From Planctomycetota bacterium (GTDB taxonomy: Bacteria > Planctomycetota > Phycisphaerae > WQYP01), in the NCBI GenBank assembly GCA_021816165.1, contig JAKAYZ010000053.1:1-8384 (forward strand): a stretch of DNA of 8,384 nucleotides, given 5' to 3'. Numbering within the stretch: position 1 is the first letter of the stretch; the number at the start of each line of letters is the position of its first letter. The position numbers and the translations under genes are program-made. Of this stretch, positions 1 through 6,701 are shown piece by piece. A model generated the notes under the pieces. The model was given only the letters and a program-made list of their open reading frames with translations, was not told the origin of the DNA and ran no database searches.

Positions 1-423
1 CCGTACATCCAACCCTTGCTGTTCCGTGGTGTAACTGGCGAACATGGCCAATTGCCGCCGCATCATTCTCCCAGCCGGGCTATTGTCGGTGGGCTGGCTG
101 GTGGAGATGAACGGAATGCTGTATTCCGATTCCAGCCTTTCAAGTTCAATGTAGTCATAGAGATTCCGGGCCGCCCGATCCACTTTGTAAAATAGCAGGA
201 CGTCTATCTCGGCGGCGTGTTCCATGGCGTAGGCAATAAGTTCTCGGAAGGTTTTACGTTCATCCCGCCGGGTGGCTGTTTCGGCGATCCGGTAAAGCTT
301 CGTAATGCTGCCATCGTGCCGCTGCGCATAAGCCCGCAAAGCATCTTCCTGTACGTCCAGTGAAAAGCCTTCACGTTCCTGTTCCCGACTGCTGACCCGT
401 GCCAATGCTACATACCGTTTCAT
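1..423 (-). CDS. Serine recombinase, N-terminal catalytic domain (partial, runs off left edge)
   Basis: Site-specific DNA recombinase of the resolvase/invertase family, which cuts and rejoins DNA through a phosphoserine link. The 141 codons present begin MKRYVALARVSSREQE; the RVSS segment holds the expected nucleophile (Ser11, by analogy with the YARVS motif of gamma-delta resolvase). About residue 96 on, LLFYKVDRAARN matches the conserved D/K-x-x-DRxxR catalytic strand and helix, and near the edge SPAGRMMRRQLAMFASY matches the conserved GR segment and the start of helix E. All landmarks are in the usual order and spacing, so the visible part looks intact. The DNA-binding C terminus lies outside the window, so resolvase, invertase or large integrase type cannot be decided. 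The start ATG is preceded by a G-rich stretch (GTCGGGGGT) about 7 nt upstream. The small upstream gene overlaps this start by 53 nt, suggesting coupled translation. Confidence 0.9.
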   Translation of the reverse strand, partial: MKRYVALARVSSREQEREGFSLDVQEDALRAYAQRHDGSITKLYRIAETATRRDERKTFRELIAYAMEHAAEIDVLLFYKVDRAARNLYDYIELERLESEYSIPFISTSQPTDNSPAGRMMRRQLAMFASYTTEQQGLDVR

Positions 424-673
424 GTTTGTTGACCCCCGACAAGACCCCAAAGAGATTACCAACATTCAATAGAATGCCAATAGCATCCTTGGCCGTCAAG
501 GGTTCACTGTAATAGGGCTGCCAGACACGTAGCGTCTCGGCAATCAGATCGGCGGTTATCCAAGCAGGTAAACCGACGGGCACAGCCCGCGCGGTGGCGG
601 CATCAGGATCAACCCGCCGGTCAACCGGTGCGTTGAGCACCCTGTCTTTGGAGAATCCATTTATGCGTTGCAT
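371..673 (-). CDS. Small protein upstream of and overlapping the recombinase
   Basis: A 100-residue soluble protein of unknown function. The core (about residues 34-78, beginning VGLPAWITADL and continuing through VWQPYYSEPLT to VGNLFGVL) has an amphipathic helical pattern typical of real coding sequence. I recall similar short proteins beside serine recombinases in planctomycete-like genomes, but could not search. No catalytic motif is visible. Its position suggests an accessory or excisionase-like role; this is inference. The frame is open upstream to an ATG at 853, but those 60 codons cross the AT-rich control region and read poorly. I chose the ATG at 673 (second of two close ATGs; the other is at 679) because GGTGGG lies 6 nt upstream. 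The last 17 codons overlap the recombinase start in another frame, so the tail may be unconstrained or the true stop may differ in relatives. Confidence 0.6.
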   Translation of the reverse strand: MQRINGFSKDRVLNAPVDRRVDPDAATARAVPVGLPAWITADLIAETLRVWQPYYSEPLTAKDAIGILLNVGNLFGVLSGVNKHETVCSIGTGQQSGTGT

Positions 674-779
674 GACCATCCCACCGCCAGTCGGCGCAAA
701 CATCCGTCTATTGCTCCGCGTGAAGTCAACCCGCAGGCCCACGCGAATAAGGTGGCCGCCGGAAAACATACAAGTCCAG

Positions 780-900
780 TCGGACCACCCTAACATCATA
801 CGAACACAGTATGGCACTGTCATTATCAAAGTCAATGTCATTATTAAATACAATTAGCGTTGCGCTGCTATGCAGCCTGATGCGCAACTTGCCGAGGGGT
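780..900. promoter_or_regulatory. Divergent AT-rich control region with direct and inverted repeats
   Basis: This stretch lies between the minus-strand small gene/recombinase pair and the plus-strand 82-residue protein, and is clearly AT-richer than its surroundings up to about 856. It contains a 9-bp direct repeat TGTCATTAT at 818-826 and 836-844 (18-bp period; 12 of 13 positions match if extended). There is a CATAC/GTATG inverted repeat at 797-813, a 7-bp inverted repeat GTTGCGC/GCGCAAC at 859-865 and 882-888, and inside that a small hairpin GCTGC-TAT-GCAGC at 864-876. Possible promoters: minus strand TTGACT (830-835), 18 bp, TACTGT (806-811); plus strand -10-like TACAAT (849-854) without a clear -35. 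Roles as operator or recombination site are inference. Confidence 0.45.
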
Positions 901-926
901 GGAGAGCTATGTAAACTTTGTCTCTT

Positions 927-1175
927 ATGACCAAGCGAAACAAACCAGTAAAGGCCGCCAGGAACGTCGGCAAGCCCTTGACCGTCCAGAGAACGTACCG
1001 GTTCAATACCGAACTCTTTGAATCCTTTGAGGAAGATTGTGCCCGGCACTTGGCCAATCCCAAGCTGGTACTGGAGGCGCTGATTCTCTATTGGCTGGAA
1101 GGCGACGCCAAGACCCGCAGCGCCATCGCCATGCGGCACCGCCAACGGTTTGGATTGTCATCCCAGGACGAGTGA
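927..1175 (+). CDS. Small ribbon-helix-helix-like protein, possible regulator
   Basis: An 82-residue basic protein that I do not recognise by name. The N terminus (about residues 1-17) is lysine/arginine-rich. It is followed by LTVQRTYRFNTELF, a possible beta strand leading into a helix, and then two helices (about residues 28-42 and 45-60, including VLEALILYWLEGD). This strand-helix-helix order is what ribbon-helix-helix DNA-binding proteins show, so a repressor or recombination directionality role next to the recombinase is plausible; this is inference from pattern, not a family match. The frame also allows a TTG start at 918; GGAG at 901-904 sits 13 nt before that TTG and 22 nt before the ATG, so neither start has an ideal ribosome binding site. 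It diverges from the recombinase pair across the repeat-rich control region, which would allow shared control. Confidence 0.6.
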   Translation: MTKRNKPVKAARNVGKPLTVQRTYRFNTELFESFEEDCARHLANPKLVLEALILYWLEGDAKTRSAIAMRHRQRFGLSSQDE

Positions 1176-2731
1176 TTCGCCCCTCGGCATCGGCTCCTAT
1201 CATTACCAAGACGCCACGCCGCGGCGACGTTCCAACCGGCGGCATCAATCGTGTCATTACCGTGCTTTGCCCTCGGCTTGCGCCGGGCAACCGTCGCGCC
1301 CTCGCTATGTTCCACTTCGCTCCGTCACGTCGGATTGCTCCGGCTCCAACCGGTGCCAAGCACTGGCCGAAACACACTCCAGACCGCCCGCCTTGGCTTC
1401 CCGCCCCCTGACGTGGAAGGCCAAGGTGGGCTATGTTGTTGGCACAACCGGATCGACGAGGGGGATGGTTTTGGCTCGCTCCATGGCACCGACAAGGTGG
1501 CGTTCCGCACCGTTGCGCGCCGTCCCGTGTTGGCAGATGGCCACGCCACCAAGAAGAATACTTGCGCTTTCCCGCGCAGGCTTTTCGCGTTGCTTGTATC
1601 GCGGTTCAACGGCTCCCGGCGATGCCGACTGGCCGCGGCAACAGGCTGTCAAGCAGGCCCTATTTTTTCCCGGATCAGGCCGTCTGAACAACCGCCAAGG
1701 TTCCCCGAAAACGCGCCCACAGTGCGCTCCGCGAAACCCCAATAGCCTTCCTCGCCCGGTTCCCCAAGCCGTCATTTTTCATGTTGAGCCGGACCAAATA
1801 ACAGCGCATTGCCAAGCCAACCGACGCCGCCGTTACGCCCACCTCCGGACGGTAACTCTACTCGTGCGCAGCCCGGCCAACGGCTTGCGCCGAAGGTTCA
1901 CCGCACTGCCAATGCGCTCTATTTTCGCGCCGTATCGGTGCGCGCTGAACGTCTGCCAAAATGACAAATGACCGTCCGAAGGGCGCATCCCGCGCAGCGC
2001 AGATTCCCCCTCCCGGCAACATTTGAAAGCTCGGCCCTGCAAGGTTTACACCCTGGCCGGAGGTGCCCATCAACTCCCAATTCCCCCTGCACCGCATGCC
2101 ATAGCCGCCGCAGCATTTCGCACCGAGTGCCCCGCTTGCCCGCTCTTGCCCAGTTGATTGGCAACGTCTCAAAACCATCCCAAAGCGTTGATTTCAGCGA
2201 TTGGAAAGTGGAAGGCAGGATAAAGGAGTTGGAACCCGGATTTTTGTATCTGCTTATTTTACCAGCACTTACAGGGAACCCAGTGTGTTTTTGTGGGTTC
2301 TTCCAGGTTCCATTTGGTTGCTATTGGCTGCCGGAAGCGTAACGCGGCGTATTACAGCGTACTGGCGTGATCATGAACGCGTTAAATTATATCCACCGCA
2401 GTTTTGCGGGCGAACCACGGGCCAAGTTGGCGATAGGCGCTTTTGCGTCCGGCGGCGCTGCTCATATCCGGCATTGACTGGATTAATCCAATGTTCGTCA
2501 TCCTTGCGGCACTACCTCGTAAGGCCGATCGCCGTGCAAGCCTACCGTGGCTCACGGTCTTATCCAGAAGGTTCCCTGACCGCCATCTGTTTTCTTTCTT
2601 GACCGGATAGATAGTAGCGCGTTATCGTTGCCTCGTCGCCCCGATGTTGGTGACGCGCCCCAAGACTGCGGCAGCTCATTCGTAGCCGCTGGGCGGGGCG
2701 CGACAGATCATATTTTCTCGACGGAGCGCGC
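1176..2731. other. Long stretch with no supportable gene, possible decayed DNA
   Basis: About 1.55 kb in which several frames on both strands are open but none reads like a protein. The longest (plus strand, ending at 1971) is dominated by Arg, Pro, Ser, Ala and Cys without hydrophobic or helical periodicity, as expected of unconstrained GC-rich DNA. A second plus-strand frame ending at 1745 has a slightly more protein-like part around 1390-1620 and could be a fossil, but has no recognisable motif. I found no tRNA, rRNA, clear hairpin-plus-T-run terminator, or paired terminal repeats marking an insertion sequence. From about 2190 to 2620 the base composition becomes more AT-rich and mixed. 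It may be a degraded cargo region of the element marked by the recombinase, or hold an RNA I cannot recognise. Confidence 0.5.
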
Positions 2732-3019
2732 GTGGAACAGTTCACGGAATTCCTCAGCTACGCATTGGCGTCCATGGGCTTGGTGATTCTGGTCGTTTGG
2801 CCGGAAGACGGGCCGGGTGCGTTCGTGCGGGACAAGCTGCTCAGAAAACTGCTCCCCAGACCCGCGCACGGCGTATTGGATTGTTACATCTGTTTTGGTT
2901 TCTGGACGGGACTGCTTTTATCGGTTCCCTGGTGGTTCATGTACCGTCAGGACTGGATTTGGTTTGGCTGCCTGATGATCCCGGCGGTGTTCTGGCTGGT
3001 CATGGGGAAGTGGAAATAG
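2732..3019 (+). CDS. Small integral membrane protein, DUF1360-like
   Basis: A 95-residue membrane protein with a GTG start; GGAG at 2723-2726 lies 5 nt upstream and fixes the start. Three hydrophobic segments are seen: about residues 7-23, 54-70 and 75-92. Between the first and second is a polar loop with GPGAFVRDKLLRKLLPRP, then DCYICFGFWTG with Cys51 and Cys54. A CxxC followed by GFW just before a membrane helix is the hallmark I associate with DUF1360 proteins (small holin-like or membrane proteins often reported from phage and sporulation contexts), but the match is by eye and partial. It is on the opposite strand to the glycan genes and its last 20 bases overlap the 3' end of the next gene tail to tail. 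No substrate or role can be inferred. Confidence 0.65.
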   Translation: MEQFTEFLSYALASMGLVILVVWPEDGPGAFVRDKLLRKLLPRPAHGVLDCYICFGFWTGLLLSVPWWFMYRQDWIWFGCLMIPAVFWLVMGKWK

Positions 3020-3725
3020 CTGTTCGTAGTGGTTGCCTGAACCGGTGTGGGCGTGCGTACACATTCTTGACCGGATGGAACCATCTGGCACCGGAGGTGT
3101 CACGGAAGGTGGTCGGCGGCCAGTGCATGGTTTGTATCGCGCCTGGTATAACGGCGGGCCTAAATCCCAGGTGGTTGGCCAATGTGCCAGCGCGAAATTC
3201 ACACCAGGCGTTTGGCATTCGTCTAGCTTGGGCAACGCGGTTCAGTGCCGCATGCGACCAGAATATTCCCGCCAGTGGGCGAAGTCCCATTCCGAAGTTC
3301 AAAAGCCCGTCATGCGTATCCCCGTGCCACCGGGCCGCCCACCAATCCGGCTCCGTTTTTAGATCGACAATATCGGCGGCTGCGACGTCAGAGTTCCAGA
3401 CATCACGGTAGAAGTTTTGGGCGGTACAGTTGGGCAGGATATCGTACTCAAAGAAGATATAACGTCGGGCACTGGGGCGCTTGGGGCTGAGGAACCAGCG
3501 GTAGTATATTTTGTCACACTCCGAATAAGGGTCGACGATGGGCCAGCCGTAGTCGCTGTCTAGGCGTGCCACATCCACGGTTCCGGGGATAGCTGAGTGG
3601 TTCATCTGGTAAGCAATCGGAATCACCAGGTCGCGCGGGTGCAGTCGGATTAGCCGTTGGAAATGATCTTGCGCCGCCATATTCAACGGCCCGTAATGAA
3701 GGAACAGGATGGCCAGCTCGTCCAT
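3000..3725 (-). CDS. Probable GT-A-like glycosyltransferase
   Basis: A 241-residue soluble protein. It opens with LAILFLHYGPL, a beta strand typical of nucleotide-sugar binding folds. About residues 88-98 it has RRYIFFEYDILPN: a hydrophobic strand ending in Glu93-Tyr-Asp95, placed like the acidic metal/sugar-nucleotide motif of GT-A enzymes. Further conserved-looking pieces are GLLNFGMGLRP (140-150) and, near the C terminus, GARWFHPVK (212-220). No signal peptide or membrane helix, so it should act in the cytoplasm, transferring a sugar in surface glycan assembly. The start ATG at 3725 has AGGGG about 9 nt upstream. It lies downstream of the mutase/DUF3431 frame on the same strand after a 240-bp gap holding no supported gene or clear terminator, so co-transcription is likely but not certain. 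I cannot name the family; a role in the same polysaccharide pathway is inferred from context. Confidence 0.6.
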   Translation of the reverse strand: MDELAILFLHYGPLNMAAQDHFQRLIRLHPRDLVIPIAYQMNHSAIPGTVDVARLDSDYGWPIVDPYSECDKIYYRWFLSPKRPSARRYIFFEYDILPNCTAQNFYRDVWNSDVAAADIVDLKTEPDWWAARWHGDTHDGLLNFGMGLRPLAGIFWSHAALNRVAQARRMPNAWCEFRAGTLANHLGFRPAVIPGAIQTMHWPPTTFRDTSGARWFHPVKNVYARPHRFRQPLRTAISTSP

Positions 3726-3965
3726 GCAGTTTTACCCCTGATCGGCTTTACTTCCGGATGGTATAACCATTTGCCCGTCCGCGTCGCCGATACTAAGGAC
3801 GCCGCTGAGGCGCCGCCCCTGCAACGCGTGTTGGTCGAGCGGTGCCCGCGCTTTGTTTGGCTCTTGGCTGGCCGAAATGGTCGACGCCACCCAGCTCCGC
3901 CCTTGCTCGGTATGATGGCGAATATTCCTCTCTTGGGCCCAAGGGCCGTCGGTTCGGCGGGCACG

Positions 3966-6191
3966 TCACAGTTTAGCCCCGGATTGCGTTTCACAAAAGA
4001 TATTTTCCCAGAAAAACTCGAACAGAAATCCGATGTGCAGATTGTCAAACCGCCGCCCGGCCAGCTGAACCTCTACCAATTGGGATAGGTCGTAGAGTTC
4101 CTGGTAGTAGCTTTTGGGCTGGCGGTGGATCAGGCGGCGGGAAACCGCGAATTGCGCCCCCCATGTGAAGCGGTAGTTGCTGATATCCGGATTGCGGCCC
4201 AAACGGCGCAGAAACTCAGCCTTAACCGAGCCGTCCACCGTCTGATCCGGCCACCCCCAATTCACAACCTGCTCCATGGTTTGGTGGTAATTGAAATCCG
4301 TCGTAAAATCCTCCTCTACGGCGGCGTACCGGCAAATGGGCAGCGGGCGGTGGAAAAACGGATCCCCCTGCACAAAGAACGTCTTTTCGGCCAGAGAATC
4401 GTAGCGATGCATAATGTGGTAAAGGTAGGTGCCGTATTCGCGCCCGATGTTGGGAAGGGAGATAAATCGGCGGTCGCCGGGGTCTTTACAATAAATCGTT
4501 GCATTATCCGGAAAGCAATCCGCCCACGCCACATCTTCCTTGTATTTGGCGATGGCGATCTCGAACTTGGACCGGTCCATCGGCACGGGCGGCTGCGGTT
4601 GCAGGCTCACGCGGCCGGGCCCCGCCCCGGAATCCTCGGACGCATTGCACCGCCGCCGCAACATTCCGGGCCGCCAGCGCTGATTCGGCAACGCTTGGAA
4701 ATTTCCGGTGGTCATTTGCCCGGCAGACCAGTTCCAGACGGTTCCCCCGCAGAGCACCGCGTCGGGAAAGTTCGGGAGTCGGCTCCAACGTCGCACCCGT
4801 AGAGTGTGCAGGTCGGTATAAATGCCGCCGTTGGGGTGGAACACGACATTGCGCGCCAACTCCCGGCCCACCGGGCTTACAAGGCGGTAATTACGCGGCG
4901 CCCAGGGATCACTACCATCCGCTGGCTTCGGCAACTCAACGTGTGTAACAGCTTGGGACATGGCAGAATCTCCTTTTTCAACGTTCATCCCGGCACGGTT
5001 GCAACCACCGACTTGCGCGGCTTGCGCCGGGCCTAGTTCCGCCTCGCCGATCATGTAACTTCTTCGCCTTGCCGAGCGATGGTGCGCCATTGCGGTGCGT
5101 TCGCGTTCCGTCATGGCAAGAGCCGATCCGATCACTTGATGCATATCATAGTATCGGTAGTCCCCCAGCCTGCCTCCAAAGAGGACATTGGCTGGTGCCA
5201 TACGGCGGTATTCCGCCAGGATCACCTCGTTGGCGGAACTGTTGATCGGATAATATGGTTCGGACGTGGCGCTCCACGGCACGGGAAATTCGCGTGTGAT
5301 GATAGTGTGAGGCCGCCCTCGGCTTGCTTGGGGCATGAAGTGCTTAAACTCGGCCACGCGGGTAAAGGGCACATCAGCATCGCAATGGTTGACGATCGCA
5401 CCGCCCTGAAAATCCTCAATGGGAAGGTCCTGTGTCTCAAATCGCAGCGTGCGCCAGTCCAGTTCTCCCCGGCTGCATCCAAAGAACCGATCGATCATGC
5501 CGGTGTACACAATTTTCGTCGCCAGGCGTTCCAATGCGGTGCGGTCCGCAAAAAAATCCGTGTCAAGGCGAACCTCGACGCCGGCGAGCAACTTCTCAAA
5601 GATGGCTGTATAGCCGCCGGTAGGGATTCCCTGGTAATTGTCGTCAAAATAATCATCGTTGAAATTAAGCCGGATCGGCAGGCGCTTGAGTATGGAAGCG
5701 GGCAACTCACGCGGGTGCTTCCCCCACTGTTTTTGGGTATAGCCGCGGAAAAACAACTCATAAATATCGCGTCCCACCTGGGAAAGGGCCCACTCTTCGA
5801 GGTTGGCGGGATTGGCAATGGGTTCACGCATAGAATCCAGCTTCGCCCGCGCCTGTTCCGGAGTGGTGACTCCCCACACCTGATGCAGCGTGGTGAGGTT
5901 AACAGGCAAGGAATAGAGCCGTCCCCGGCAGCACGCCTTGACCTTATGCCGATAGGGATGGAATTGGGCAAATTGGCCGACGTAATCCCATATCCGCCGG
6001 CTGTTGGTGTGAAAAATGTGCGGGCCGTAGCGGTGTACATCAATGCCGCCTACACTCTGGGTAAAGCAGTTGCCCGCGATGTGGTTGCGTTTATCTATGA
6101 CCAGGCAACGGAAGCCGGCGTCGGTCATCTCACGGGCAAAGACCGCACCGAACAAGCCCGCGCCAACGATCAGGTAGTCAAATCTCGGCAT
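3966..6191 (-). CDS. glf: UDP-galactopyranose mutase joined in frame to GT32-like fragment and DUF3431 domain
   Basis: A single frame of 741 codons. Numbered from the ATG at 6191, residues 1 to about 370 are a UDP-galactopyranose mutase, the FAD enzyme interconverting UDP-Galp and UDP-Galf in the cytoplasm: FAD-binding VGAGLFGAVFAREM, then DKRNHIAGN, YGPHIFHT, YTQKQWG, GIPTGGYTAIFEKLL and GGRLGDYRYYDMHQVIG, all in the usual order. The usual YTGPID segment reads YTGMID. About 411-500 is a new start (MSQAV) and a GT32-like piece with NGGIYTDLHT. About 543-741 is a DUF3431 domain: FEIAIAKYKED, LPNIGREYGTYLYHI, FFVQGDPFFH and WGAQFAVSRRLI; members are often placed near glycosyltransferases. The frame extends upstream to an ATG at 6260, but that codon lies inside the promoter; the ATG at 6191 has GGGAAG about 6 nt before it. 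Whether this is one fusion protein or genes merged by an indel is open; an internal ribosome binding site sits before the ATG at 4961. The mutase part is near certain. Confidence 0.85.
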   Translation of the reverse strand: MPRFDYLIVGAGLFGAVFAREMTDAGFRCLVIDKRNHIAGNCFTQSVGGIDVHRYGPHIFHTNSRRIWDYVGQFAQFHPYRHKVKACCRGRLYSLPVNLTTLHQVWGVTTPEQARAKLDSMREPIANPANLEEWALSQVGRDIYELFFRGYTQKQWGKHPRELPASILKRLPIRLNFNDDYFDDNYQGIPTGGYTAIFEKLLAGVEVRLDTDFFADRTALERLATKIVYTGMIDRFFGCSRGELDWRTLRFETQDLPIEDFQGGAIVNHCDADVPFTRVAEFKHFMPQASRGRPHTIITREFPVPWSATSEPYYPINSSANEVILAEYRRMAPANVLFGGRLGDYRYYDMHQVIGSALAMTERERTAMAHHRSARRRSYMIGEAELGPAQAAQVGGCNRAGMNVEKGDSAMSQAVTHVELPKPADGSDPWAPRNYRLVSPVGRELARNVVFHPNGGIYTDLHTLRVRRWSRLPNFPDAVLCGGTVWNWSAGQMTTGNFQALPNQRWRPGMLRRRCNASEDSGAGPGRVSLQPQPPVPMDRSKFEIAIAKYKEDVAWADCFPDNATIYCKDPGDRRFISLPNIGREYGTYLYHIMHRYDSLAEKTFFVQGDPFFHRPLPICRYAAVEEDFTTDFNYHQTMEQVVNWGWPDQTVDGSVKAEFLRRLGRNPDISNYRFTWGAQFAVSRRLIHRQPKSYYQELYDLSQLVEVQLAGRRFDNLHIGFLFEFFWENIFCETQSGAKL
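4959..4978 (-). promoter_or_regulatory. Internal ribosome binding site and start codon within the mutase/DUF3431 frame
   Basis: Read on the minus strand, AAAAAGGAG (4970-4978) is followed after 8 nt by ATG (4961-4959), opening MSQAVTHVELPKP. This is the strongest Shine-Dalgarno sequence in the window and lies in frame with the mutase upstream. One base out of frame, a TGA at 4980-4978 directly abuts it, which is where a tightly packed upstream gene would normally stop. It strongly suggests that the GT32-like/DUF3431 part (4961 to 3966) is, or was, a separate gene of 331 residues. Confidence 0.65.
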
Positions 6192-6221
6192 GATTTTCTT
6201 CCCGCTTAAAATATTTCTTCT

Positions 6222-6244
6222 CGTCCGCTTGACTGAACCGGACG
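6222..6244. repeat. 6-bp inverted repeat at the mutase transcription start
   Basis: CGTCCG (6222-6227) and CGGACG (6239-6244) form a perfect inverted repeat with an 11-nt centre. It covers the predicted transcription start and the first 20 or so leader bases, so it could be an operator or a 5' stabilising hairpin in the mRNA. No T-run follows, so it is not a terminator. At this size chance cannot be excluded. Confidence 0.35.
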
Positions 6245-6249
6245 GATGA

Positions 6250-6279
6250 ATTATAAGCACCGCTACGGTATATTAACAA
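6250..6279 (-). promoter_or_regulatory. Sigma70-type promoter of the glycan block
   Basis: On the minus strand TTGTTA (6279-6274) and a perfect TATAAT (6255-6250) are separated by 18 bp. Transcription would start near 6243, giving a leader of about 50 nt to the mutase ATG at 6191. The alternative upstream ATG (6260-6258) falls within the spacer, so it cannot be translated from this promoter; this supports the 6191 start. Confidence 0.65.
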
Positions 6280-6280
6280 G

Positions 6281-6701
6281 CGGAAGCTACCATGTTCGTA
6301 AATATATCAGCTAATCCACTTTATCGCACAACCGCAACGGCGGCGCTCCTGCGGCATGGGGGCAAAGCGCCGGGGGAAAATTCGAGCCCAAGCGACAAGC
6401 ATATCCGCATCCCGCCAGCGGTAGCGCGGTCGGGGGAAGCTGGTTTTGTCTCTCCGCCGTCCGAGCGTCAGGCGCTAATGCGCCAGCGGGAGGCGGCGGC
6501 ACGCGTTGGCCTTTCGGTTCGCAGAGGTTGTTGTGCGGGGCGGCGTTTGCGGGGCTAACTCCTGCAAAATCAATGGCGGCGTGGCATGGAAATCGACGGG
6601 AGGGGAGAATTCGGATCATGGGGGGGGCGAACTGGAAGGCCGGCGAGGCGTAGGGCGGACGCATTTCGGCGGGGCGTTTTAAGAATTGGAGAAAACGACT
6701 T
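6281..6701. other. Gene-free stretch upstream of the RHS gene
   Basis: About 420 bp between the glycan promoter and the RHS start. A plus-strand frame 6292-6558 starts with ATG 6 nt after GGAAG, but its 88 residues are Arg/Ala/Pro-rich with no recognisable pattern, so I do not call it. A short hairpin GGCGC-TAAT-GCGCC occurs at 6471-6484. No convincing promoter for the RHS gene was seen; it must lie here or the transcript starts farther upstream. Confidence 0.4.

Noticed and set aside
1655..1672. T-run TATTTTTT as a possible terminator
   Set aside because: No stable inverted repeat directly before it on either strand.
1150..1971. Plus-strand frame of 273 codons
   Set aside because: Arg/Pro/Ser-rich with no periodicity or motif, starts inside the 82-residue gene, and has no ribosome binding site; typical of chance frames in GC-rich DNA.
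2596..3076. 13-bp direct repeat TTCTTGACCGGAT at 2596-2608 and 3064-3076 around the small membrane gene
   Set aside because: Tempting as element ends, but a 13-bp match is about as likely as not by chance in a window this size, and the second copy lies within the coding sequence of the 241-residue protein.
3932..3943. 12-bp palindrome CTTGGGCCCAAG in the gap between the DUF3431 frame and the 241-residue gene
   Set aside because: One or two such palindromes are expected by chance in 8.4 kb; no loop or T-run for a terminator.
5079..6209. Plus-strand frame of 376 codons opposite the mutase
   Set aside because: Antisense shadow of the well-supported mutase coding sequence.
6292..6558. Plus-strand frame of 88 codons with an acceptable ribosome binding site
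   Set aside because: Composition is shadow-like and unpatterned after the first 20 codons; the GGAAG overlaps the end of the divergent promoter and may be chance.
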